NCBI GenBank assembly: GCA_963662155.1
Contig: OY759265.1
Location: forward strand, 9,838,193-9,902,192
Source of the DNA: Lamellibrachia columna
Lineage: Eukaryota; Annelida; Polychaeta; Sabellida; Siboglinidae
Direction: 5' to 3'
Length of the DNA stretch: 64,000 bases
How positions within the stretch are numbered: position 1 is the first letter of the stretch; every line of letters begins with the position of its first letter. The notes under the pieces were generated by a model that was given only the letters and a program-made list of their open reading frames with translations, had not been told where the DNA came from and did not search any database. A program made the translations under genes and the position numbers. Positions 42,261 to 64,000 of the stretch are shown here, piece by piece.

Positions 42261-44669
42261 CCAGTCATAAAATAGACGTGTTGAGCAAACCAATACATAT
42301 TGGTGTGTGATGTGCCAAATAGCTCCATCCAAGGTATTGTTTCATAGGGGGATATGTTTAATAAAGGTGATGCTAATCGCTTGTCAGAATTGCAGCAACT
42401 AACAGTATTAAACCTTGCGATGAAATGAGTAATAATAACTAGTTTTAATTACTAATGTGTAGCAACTTAAAATGTGAAAATCTATTATAGGTTTAATAGT
42501 ATCAAAATATTGCAAAATCAGTTGGTTAATTTATATATAGTTTTATGTTGAACTGTTGCAGTTATTGGTTATTTTATGTTTACATACGCGTGTGATGTGT
42601 TGCAGTTATCACCTGTGTTCGTAGTGACATTTTTATGATGAAAAATTAGATGTTTTATTGTTAAATTAATTTGCTCTGAGTTATTTTATTTATTATTATC
42701 TATATTAAACCAATTTGCTGTAATCTTATTTATTTTTACCTGAAGTATTCTACTGTGATCTGTCTTTTCTACCCGAAAGTAAAAAAACAGATTCATGCTT
42801 TAAGTTGTGTATAATATTTCAAATAATTTATATGGTAGATGTTTTGCTGACAGTATTATTCTATTTCAAATGTCGGCTTGGTATTGTTATATCGCTACAT
42901 GTTTTACCAATAATAACATGTTTGTTCATTAGTATTTATTGCACATGACTATTTCTTGTTTGGACTGTTTAACTGTATTTACATATCACCAATGTTATTG
43001 GTTGTATAACTTCAAAATAAAATAATAAAAAATAAACGTCTTGATAATCTAAGTGGGGTTCTCCATGTCATTTTGCCTTTGACACATGAGCTTGTTGCAA
43101 TAGAAACACACCCTCTTTTTCTATAAAAGTTAATGTTATCCTGTGTGCTTGAAGTTAACAAAATAAACAACGCAATTTGATGACAGTAATGATTCTTCCC
43201 TTTTCCTTGTAGTAGCACAGTAAACACAAACCTAGTCTCATGTAATATACATTTATTAGGTCCAGTGCATCCAGACCTTGAGACATCCAGACCCCACATG
43301 GCATGTGGAACAGCCCGGCATGGTGTGTTACACAATATGTTTAATAGAACATAAATTCTGGAAATGGCATTGTGGTAAATATACACTTATTTAACTTTTG
43401 TCTTTACTCAACTGTAAGTGAATTTCTCAAAGCACACATTTCTTATATGGTTTTGCACATATTATTAATCAGCACAATATCCTACCAATCCTATTATGAC
43501 CCAGTTATAATCAGATCAGTTTAAACTATTTGAAAACAATAATCCAAAAAGGATTTGTCATTAATGTACCCCAATCCCAGTCTTGATAGTGATATAGTGA
43601 TAACACACACACTAGTGCAAAATAATTCACCGCCCTGTGTGCCACGACTAGTGTTTATGTAATGCCAAGAATAACATAACAAATTAATACTTTATGGCAA
43701 GGCAACAATGCATAATACATGAAATTATAATCTAACGAATATATTTTTTTTACCTGAAAAGATATGACAAATTAACAGTTGAACAACTTTATTTTGCAAC
43801 AGTCAATTTCACTGGTGTATTACTAAAAAATTATTCAATAACAAGTTGCAACAGACCACAATAAGACGAGGCACTTGAATCACAACAAACAGCAACACAT
43901 CAGGCAAACCTCTACTCATATATCAAGTTGCATTTTGACTTACACCAAAATATTCTAACTTATTTTCAGAAATATGAAACTGTTAGCTGGTGATATGATA
44001 GGGTTTAATTTTAAAACACGATTATATGACTTTCTTTGACTGCTATGTTGTCTTTGGAAAGATCTTGAGTTCTCAAATTATTTTTACCAAAACTGCTAAG
44101 TGGTACATATTCCATATTTGCCTATGAGTAGAAACCCTTTTCATAAATTTCAAAACATTCAAGAATTTCCAGACATAGAAGTACTTAAATTAATAACTAT
44201 ATAATCACACTGTATATGAGTAGTGGTGACGGCAGCAGTTTCACAACCAGTTTTTTTTACATAGACAAAGTAGAATATTTTAGGAATATCACTACACATC
44301 TTTCAGCTATACAGACATGTATAAAGTTCACTATTTAAGATACTGTCTGTTTACATTAATTACTTTTCAAGCACCACAATGGTCATGGCACATTAAACAT
44401 GGTCAAAACTCAAGATCAGCTACAGTATTGTGCAGTAGAGAATATTAACATAGAACCAGCAGCGTTTAATTGTGTGTGCATCTAATACGCATAATGAAAC
44501 GTCTACTGATCAAGGCTGATCCACATTTACACTACTTGGTGTAAGTTAAAGTCACTATTACGTTTTAAACATTCAGTTAGTCCTTCGGTGCGCATCCTCC
44601 TGCCCAAGAATGGCAGAAAAACCACCCGTGGTTTCTGGTGGGAAGTCTGATCACTGTACACCCAGTAGG
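42261..44669. other. convergent intergenic region, probably LRRC40 3' untranslated region in part
   Basis: I see no coding region, tRNA or clear repeat. TTTATT at 43787-43792 (AATAAA on the minus strand) is one possible polyadenylation signal for LRRC40. A 124-codon open frame at 43012-43386 (minus) is of random composition. Confidence 0.4.
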
Positions 44670-55926
<11,257 letters not shown>

Positions 55927-55966
55927 GCTTGTGCTATAGGAATGATCATGACAAAAACTGTCAATT

Positions 55967-55968
<2 letters not shown>

Positions 55969-56043
<75 letters not shown>
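55969..56043. repeat. (TA)n tract upstream of LRRC40
   Basis: About 75 bases of TA start 43 bases upstream of the LRRC40 start codon, where its 5' untranslated region or promoter would be expected. No CpG-rich promoter or NRF1-type site is visible between it and the ATG. Confidence 0.85.
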
Positions 56044-56048
<5 letters not shown>

Positions 56049-56301
56049 AGCTATGTGTAGTTATGTGAGTTTCTATTTTAATATTAAATCAATGCGTTAT
56101 TGCAAGTCGTGGCTACATAGTAATTTTCTTAAACTATTGCCATTGTCTCCATTTAATCAGCTGGCAACAGATATGCAATGGTGGGATTTTAATGATGAAT
56201 TTCCATGAATTAGGAGCTTTGATTCATCCAGTGATTATGTTGTGGTTTAATCAATGCTTCCCACAGAAGTTATGTTGGTGTTCACCGGATAATTGGACAT
56301 C

Positions 56302-56405
56302 AGACATATCGGACACATCGGACACATCGGACACATCAGACACATTGGATATATATCGGACAAATCAGATACATCGGACACATCAGACACATCAGTCACA
56401 TCAGA
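56302..56405. repeat. 9-10-bp minisatellite (ACATCGGAC)n
   Basis: About ten units of ACATCGGAC or ACATCAGAC occur with a few interruptions. Confidence 0.85.
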
Positions 56406-56893
56406 CATTCAGACAACTGTATGCACATTGTCTATGTATTGCTGGTAGTAATACACACATAAAGTATAAAATAAAATTTTTAAGACCAAGATGAAGGCAA
56501 CCAAGATACAATCTTTCAAACAGAAAAGCTATCATTAGATCAGTACGTTTAAGTGCACATGTCAAAATTGTCACTGCGTCTGGACAAATGAAGGTAAAAC
56601 GTGCATTTTTCATTAGTTTTCCATTGGCCCAAAGAGAATTTGCACACTAGGCCATTCCAAAACCAAATGAAAACAGCACTGGTCCTTTACTGACTCCAGC
56701 TAACAAAACCTGATTGGGCCAATGATTGACAATCATCATTTCACCAATCATGCTTTTATCGTGACAAGCCAATGATGGTTGAGCCAATGACAGCCCAGTA
56801 AATTTTGCTAACTGGGACATTATATTCGTCATATTCTAAAAACGTATGCACGAACCTTTTACAAATCAAAAGTTATTGTTGTCATTGCTAGAT

Positions 56894-57808
<915 letters not shown>

Positions 57809-59445
57809 AGATAGATGTAAACATTTTCATGGACCAAATATAACCAGCTAGCTAGAACCAATAATGCAGCGGTATCTTTAACTATTACGGATAGTGATTA
57901 TTAGCGAGTAAAATAGGACCGTAGAATACGCAAAACTAAGATGAATTTGCGGTTTTAACCGCTCCTGCGGACCTTTTTGTATTGTGTCTACTATCAATAG
58001 AATTGCAGGTGCGTATATCTAAATCCTAACTCGTAATAATGATCAGATATGATCACTGGTATTTAAGCATCTTTTCCAAAGAGTTGACAGGCGTTTGTCA
58101 AACGGATGTTTGGCTTTGGCTTTGCTGAGTGACTGCGACTTGTTTTTCTTCCTGTTGATTTGTTGACCAGCTGTTTTTGATGCTTCTCAGTGATGATATT
58201 CGTTTTTGAAGTTTGCCTTTCGTAATGCCCCCTGAATGTCAAACAGTGGCATAAATATAATACTACGTGTATATGATCAACACTTTTCCATTTTAACGTC
58301 TTTTGTGATGATGATTAGTGCAACTTGTTAATGTATAAAATACATTAATATGACTGAGTCTTACACATTTACTACGTACATCTATACAGGTAGACTACAG
58401 TCGAACTCCTATGTTAGCCCCTGAAGGGGCTGTATGGAGTAAATCCACTGAAGATTACAGTCAGTAGAAAGAGTGTATTTTATGCTGTTGGCATTGCTGC
58501 TGTCAAGTATATCATGCAGTCTGCAAAGAAACCAATTCTATGCAATGCAGGCATAAAATGTAGGTAAAAGTCCTCTATGTGTACACTTTTCGCCAACATG
58601 GCATTCACTACATGTGAATCAAGAACAAAAGCCACACCGGGCAAAGGCCCCACAATTTTTTTTGAAACACCAACAAGTAAAAGTTAATTTTTTTTATTGA
58701 TATTACGTTATAAAGCATGTTATAAATTTAGATTACTGCTTGAATAATTCTATGTGTACATTTGTTGTTGAAAAATAAATATATAGATTGATTACATTCA
58801 AACAATTTTCAATCACAACCTTTCATTCTATCTTATTCAGTTAAACATATTCAATATTATGACCCACTGCCGGGCTAAAACACAGCATCAGTCACTAACA
58901 TTAGCATCCTGAAGTTCATATGTTAAACGCAGCTATAAAACTGTGTTTCTTACTTGTAAAGCTGAACTTTTGACCAATTGTATCTTTGTTTTATCAGTTG
59001 GAAGTTTATACAGGACTCTTTTGTATGGTGGGGCTTCTACGCACTATTTCTTATATAGTATTGGCACAGAATGGAGGACAGCGCATAGTAATATGATAAT
59101 TACCCTTTGCAACATGGTGTCTGTATCAGTATAGAACAGTGCTGGAGGCAATTCCAAAATTAATTGGAATTGATCTATTCAATTCACACTGATAGCATTC
59201 CTGGATACATCTTGGAGAAGTTAAGACTGTTGGAACATTTGACTACATCAGCCAAGCATAAAGTGTGCAGTGCCTAAGAATGAAATAACCTGAATACATT
59301 ATAAATGCAATGCTACTAACAAGAACAATGATTAAAATGTTACTATGGTTAAGAATTTGTTAATTATATTCTTTGTAATTGTATAAATAAACATATAAAT
59401 ACTACTGTGATATTGTGTGTATGTCTGTTTAGGTGTTATTGCAAG
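57809..59445. other. intergenic and 5' region of the ZYG11-like gene
   Basis: No coding exon is recognised. CTGTTTAG at 59425-59432 is an acceptor 13 bases before the ZYG11-like ATG, so a 5' untranslated exon should lie somewhere in this stretch or in the palindrome region. Confidence 0.4.
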
Positions 59446-60305
59446 ATGTACGAGAGTCCAAGCAGCTTGCAGGATGTGTGCCTTGACTACATCTGTGAGA
59501 ACATCAGCGCCCTCTGTGAACCACAAGTTGGTCCAGAGGGCGAACCTTCAGACAGTCTCACATTCCGTTCCGACGACGTCTTCTTCCATGGCAACCTCTC
59601 CGACAAGCTGCTTTCATGTCTGTGTCAGAAACACCACCTCACAGACCAGACGATGACGCTGTTCACGCGTGATGTCACCAGCCTTAAACACGTCCGCTTC
59701 AGGGACATGCCGCTTACGATGAGGGGAATGCGCACGCTGCGTGTACACAACCTCATCGAACTCGAGGCAATTGGACTAAAGAACATGACCGTCAACGACC
59801 TGATTGGCTGTCTGGGCGAGTGGAGTCTCTCGAACTTACACATGCTCAACGTGTCGAGCAGCACATTTGTCAACAGTGCTAAGTTCAGCGTTGTCGTGTC
59901 ACTGTCGAAACTTCGCAATCTACACAGTCTGAATGTGAGTCACACAGAATTCAACGAACTTGGACTTGAGATTGTTGTCGAGGACTTGAAACTGCTCAAG
60001 AATCTGAACATCTCCGACACACATGTCAAGGACCTGTGTCCATTGCGCAAATGCAAGGACCGCCTTCAGTCCCTGTCGATATACAAACTGCGTGTAATGA
60101 ACAGTGACATGGTCGTGCCAGTGCTGTGTGAGCTCACGAACATTCGGCATCTCGATGTGTCTGATGACTTTTCATTCCAGCAATTTCTGCCACTGCAACC
60201 AGTCAAGTTTAAGGTCGAGGATCTTCTGCATAAAACATGTGAGCTGTCACATTTGACGTCACTCGACATCTCAGGGAAGGAGGGGATCGAGGAGGAAGCA
60301 TTGAC
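59446..60305 (+). CDS. ZYG11: ZYG11-family protein, first coding exon (partial gene)
   Basis: The exon encodes 286 residues from MYESPSSLQDVCLDYICENI, ending at a donor TTGAC/GTGAGT. It carries the N-terminal VHL-box-like helix (SLQDVCLDYI; compare SLLDICLNFL in ZYG11B) that binds Elongin C and CUL2. A run of LRRs follows: LHMLNVSSSTF, LHSLNVSHTEFN, LKNLNISDTHVKDLCPL, KCKDRLQSLSIYKLR, IRHLDVSDDFSF and LTSLDISGKEGIEEEAL. The last blocks match ZYG11B closely in order (SxTxITDI, CKDRLKSL, HLDISDD, LDVSGRK). ZYG11B and ZER1 recruit CUL2 ligase to proteins with N-terminal glycine. Human ZYG11B is about 744 aa, so the armadillo-like C-terminal half must lie beyond the window's right edge. It is divergent from LRRC40, 3.5 kb away. 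Confidence 0.85.
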
Positions 60306-60592
60306 GTGAGTTGTCTTTGTACTTTTAAGCTTTAAATAATTTTTTTTTTTTTTTTAATATGTTAGATATATGTTAAATAAATAAAAAAGTTCATGTCATT
60401 ATTAAAACATCATTGCTGTTGTCTGCAATAATGTTATATAAAGGTCGCAAGGAAAAGATGTTTAAAACTGACTTGAGAGTGGCTCTGTGATAGTTGAAAC
60501 CTGTGTGAGCCAAATGTTGCCCAAACAGTCCCTTCCAGTTGCTGGGCTCTTTACAAATTTGACAAAAAGTCCTGTGAAAGTTGTATGGATCT

Positions 60593-60742
60593 TAAAAGAC
60601 AAAAAACTTAATTCACCCTAAAAACTTCCTTCCATATAGACAGTGAATGAAATTAAAAAAGTAAATTGTATGGATCTTTCAATTTCATTCACTGTCTATA
60701 TGGAAGAAAGTTTTTAGGGTGAATTAAAATTTTTGTCTTTTA
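60593..60742. repeat. 150-bp hairpin (62-bp arms)
   Basis: Arms 60593-60654 and 60681-60742 are inverted repeats (CATATAGACAGTGAATGAAA and TTTCATTCACTGTCTATATG) with only a few mismatches and one small gap, around a 26-base loop. The word TTGTATGGATCTT occurs just before the left arm (60581-60593) and again in the loop (60667-60679). It lies in an intron of the ZYG11-like gene. It could be a small foldback element or the product of template switching. Confidence 0.88.
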
Positions 60743-61089
60743 ATGTCTATTTAGTTCTATCTTGGCAGGGAGACTATTATCTATTTGGACAGTTATGTAA
60801 GCAGAAGAGATCTTTCATTTTTACACTAGAGTAGGACCAGGCTAACGCTACCGGTGGCCATTGGATTTATCTAACCAAATGTTAATCATTTAAGCCAGTT
60901 TAGCCACCAGCAATTTCATTGCATGCAGAATACGTGAACGTTTGTTGTTGTTTTGATGGATGTAAAAATATTTGGCTAAAGCAATTGGTATTTGGCTAAA
61001 ACAAATTGGGGGCTTTCACCAAAATGGCTAAGCAGTTTACAACATCAGAGCTAGCCCAAATAGGTTTTTTTAACATGATTTAACAAGAT

Positions 61090-63460
61090 TGCCATCCCAA
61101 ACAACAAGTTCCAGAAGGCAAGTAGACAAGGAAGCCATTGGCTTATCGAGATTTCAACAATTTTCTCATCTATGTGTAGCCCGCCCTTATCAAATAGCTG
61201 TCAATTCTATTTTTAAACATATTCACACTACTAGCATTAACACAATCATTTGGCAGTTTGTTCCATTCATTTATCACCCTCTATGAGAAAGAGTACTTTC
61301 TCATGTCCAATCTACACTGCTCCTTAACTAATGCTGCTTTGTGTCCTCTGGTTCTACTGCCTTCTTTAAGTTTGAAGAACATATTCCTGTCAACATCCTC
61401 ATAACCATTCACTATTTTAAACACTTCTATTTGATCTCCTCTTAGTCTCCTGGTCTCAAGTGTTGTCAAACCAAATTGTAATAAGCGACTTTCGTAACTA
61501 AGGTCTCTCAATTCTGGAATAATTTTAGTTGCTCTTCGTTGTATTCTAGCTTGTCTATGTCCTTTTTACGATATGGCCTCCATGCTTGAATACAATATTC
61601 CAAATGTGGTCTAACTACTGATTTGTACAGGAGTACAATTAGCTGTTTCTCCTTATACTTGATAATTCTCCTAATTAGCCCTAGAATTTGATTTCCTTTC
61701 GAAGCAGCAATTCCACATTGCTCTGAAACTTTCATGTCAGCACTAAATGTTACTCCTAAGTCCTTTTCTTGTGTGGTTCTACCTAGTACAGCATCCCCCA
61801 TTTTATATTCTTCGTACAGGTTTCCATGTCCTATGTGTACACATTTACACTTCCCAAAATTTAATAACATTTGCCATTTTTCTGACCATTTAACTAATTT
61901 ATCTAGATCATCCTGTAAACTTTGTTTATCTGTATCATTAGTAACCTTTCTGAACAGATTTCCAGTTTGAAATCTCACCATCTACTATTACTCTCTGTTT
62001 TCTGTGTGTAAGCCTCTTTCCTACACAGTTGATTATATCATTACCTATGCCATGGGCTTTTAGTTTAAGTAACAGTCTTTAATGTGGCACTTTATCGAAA
62101 GCTTTCTGAAAATCTAAGTAGACAACATCCACTGGTGACCCGTCATCTACCCACTTTGTAATTTCTTCAAAAAAACATAAGAGATTAGTTAGACATGACC
62201 TTGCTTTTAGGAACCCATGTTGAGATGTATTTATTAATTTATGTTTTACAAGGAATTCCACCATGTGGTTTCTAATTAATGTTTCGAGTAATTTACATAC
62301 AACTGATGTTAAACTCACTGGTCTGTAATTTTCTGGCTTGTTCCTCGATCCCTTCTTAAATAGCGGCGTGATGTTTGCCGCTTTCCATTCTGAAGGAACT
62401 AATCCTTCTTCTAGTGACAAGGTAAACAATTTTGCAAGTGGTGCACTAATTTGCTCAACAATTTCCTTAAGCAGTTTTGGTGGTATCCCATCAACTCCCG
62501 GTGATTTATTATCTTTCATCTTCTAAATTTTCTTTGCTATCATTTCAGGAGTTACAAATAACTGCCCGAAATATTCTGATGTATTGCCCTCAAATTTAGT
62601 AAATGGAACTGGAAGTGAGCTGATATCTTCTGTGGTAAAATCTGAGCTAAAATACTCATTCAGGACCTCTGCCATTTAAAAACCCGTCTGAAATTATGTT
62701 TCCACTGTTGTTTTCCAGTGGTCCGACCTTATCTCAAACTTTCTGTTTACTCCTTACATAAGCATAGAAACTCTTGCTGTCATTTTTTATATTACCTGCC
62801 AATTTTTTTTCAAAGGTTCTTTTAGATTTTCTAATTTCAGTTGTAGCTAGGTTAAATGCCTCTTTGTAATTTGCATAGTCTTCATCCTTTCTGGTATGCC
62901 TATAAACCCTCCACATAGTTTGCTTAAACACTATTTTTCTAATAGCTTCTTTAGACAAGTGTTTCTTTCTAGACCGTTTTCCTTGTTTTTTTCAAGGGAA
63001 CAAATTTATCGATGATACTCTCAACTTCATATTTTAGAATATTCCAACGGTCTTATTCATCAGCATGTTATTCCAATCTAGCTTTGCTAAGTATTTTCTC
63101 ATATCTTTATAGTTACCTTTGTGGAAGTTTCTCCTATACGTTTTTTTTATTTTTACTTTCTGATTTTACATTGATGTCAAAATGTATTTGATTGTGGTCA
63201 CTGTTACCCAATGGTTCATGTATTTTTACGTTGTCCACTAATTCTTTTTGTGATGATAAAACTATATCTAATACAATTTCTACCCTGGTTGGTTCTAGCA
63301 CGTGCTGAGTAAGGAAGCTCTCCAGAATTAAAAATAGAAATTGTTGGTCATCACCCCATGTACTCTCTAGAAATTTCCATTGTATGTGTCCATGGTTAAA
63401 ATCTCCCATTATGATATATTCCCCTTTATTAACTTCCTTCCACAAGCAGCAGTAATGGAC
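61090..63460 (-). mobile_element. CR1-group non-LTR element, decayed, minus strand
   Basis: Read from about 63460 downwards it encodes an endonuclease part (IIMGDFNHGHIQWK, EIVLDIVLSS, GNSDHNQIHF), a linker (RKSKRTFEKKLAGNIKNDSK) and an RT. The RT has MKDNKSPGVDGIPPKLLKEI, WKAANITPLFKKGSR, NYRPVSLTSVVCKLLETLI, HGFLKARSCLTNLLCFFEE and VVYLDFQKAFDKVPH. There is then a gap where the PQG and YADD motifs should be. The C-terminal part has KEKDLGVTFSADMKVSEQCG, RPHLEYCIQAWRPYRKKDID and LTTLETRRLRGDQIEVFKIV. The catalytic core between 61981 and 62079 is deleted. It belongs to the same family as the copy at 31235-35545. It sits in an intron of the ZYG11-like gene, antisense to it. Confidence 0.88.
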
Positions 63461-63566
63461 CTTAAAATAGTTTGTATTTTTTTAAATACTCTCTAGTCAT
63501 CATTGTCAGTTTACATGAATGGGTTGCTGGGAAATTCTAAATGTCAACCACTGCACTCTGGGGGAA

Positions 63567-63672
63567 CTTTCAGAGTCTAGAGAGTTAGCTCGATGGAGCT
63601 AAGACTGATGTTGATGAAGGGACTGAGGTGGTCTTGAAAGCTCAGGCGAGCTAACTCTCGAGACTCTGAAAG
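63567..63672. repeat. 34-bp inverted repeat with a 38-base loop
   Basis: CTTTCAGAGTCTAGAGAGTT and GAGCT words at 63567-63600 pair with 63639-63672 (30 of 34 positions). It lies just beyond the 5' end of the minus-strand CR1-group element and is not part of its coding region. Confidence 0.8.
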
Positions 63673-64000
63673 GTATAGCTCTATACTTAGTACTATTTTC
63701 AAATTTCAATATGAATCTAACAGAGTCTGGTATCAACTTACATACAGATACCCTCATCTGTGTCTTCTATCTACATCTTCCATCTTGTTTTCCTAGGATT
63801 CTATGTGTTGGTAAATGACTATTGTTGTTTGGCCAAAATATTTGGAATGTTAAATTAAGTCACTGAGCATATATTAAATGTGTCTCTGGTTGACTAGATC
63901 ATTTCATTTAATTAATCAGTGAAAACATTTTGCTTGATGATGATGACTCAGTTTTGATTGTGCCACATATATTTTGAAGAATTGGTAAATATATCTTTAT
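63673..64000. other. no recognised feature to the window edge
   Basis: AT-rich DNA, probably an intron of the ZYG11-like gene. Confidence 0.4.

Noticed and set aside
43012..43386. 124-codon open frame (-)
   Set aside because: Composition is not protein-like, and it lies in the AT-rich 3' region of LRRC40.

Overview
The window looks like nuclear DNA from an invertebrate animal. Genes have many short GT-AG exons, and between and inside them lie several classes of retrotransposon, long (TA)n tracts and minisatellites. A CARD-domain gene, an ASB-type ankyrin/SOCS gene, an L1/neuroglian-type immunoglobulin exon pair, LRRC40, ZYG11 and a KCTD3 relic together point to a bilaterian. I lean towards a marine lophotrochozoan or another non-vertebrate lineage, but the sequence does not fix the phylum.

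Layout. 1-6.5 kb: an L2/CR1-group non-LTR retrotransposon with an intact 1025-aa ORF (+), a (TA)n tract, a 5'-truncated tRNA-derived SINE, and a 5'-truncated non-LTR element (-) that ends next to a splice acceptor. 6.5-17.1 kb: remains of a KCTD3/SHKBP1-type WD-repeat gene (+). A 2.5-3 kb block of it is present twice, and both copies carry the same in-frame TGA. 13.5 kb holds an NRF1/ETS/YY1-like promoter cluster. 17.9-19.1 kb: two exons encoding one Ig domain of an L1/neuroglian-type adhesion protein. 19.17-22.86 kb: a Ty3/gypsy element (-) with its LTR, complete pol and no gag. 23-25 kb: tandem duplications and a minisatellite. 26.7-27.8 kb: an ankyrin-repeat/SOCS-box (ASB-like) gene (-). 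29.5-35.5 kb: a retrotransposon nest, in which a CR1-group element (+) is split by a gypsy deletion derivative and by a non-autonomous hAT element with an exact 8-bp target duplication.

35.73-41.07 kb: a 7-exon gene (+) for a 751-aa protein with an N-terminal CARD fused to an APPBP2-like TPR region. The two parts share one long exon, so the fusion is not a splicing artefact. 44.67-55.93 kb: a complete 14-exon LRRC40 orthologue (-, 612 aa), with two large minisatellites in its introns. 56-58 kb: (TA)n tracts and a nearly perfect 608-bp palindrome. 59.45-60.31 kb: the first coding exon of a ZYG11 homologue (+). 61.1-63.5 kb: a second decayed copy of the same CR1-group family (-).

Genes working together. 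There is no operon. Four of the genes or relics belong to families that act as, or resemble, cullin-RING ligase substrate receptors: ASB (CUL5), APPBP2 and ZYG11 (CUL2), and KCTD3 (BTB, CUL3-type). The clustering may be chance. The most unusual coding feature is the CARD-APPBP2-like fusion, which would link a death-fold adaptor to a TPR substrate-receptor scaffold.
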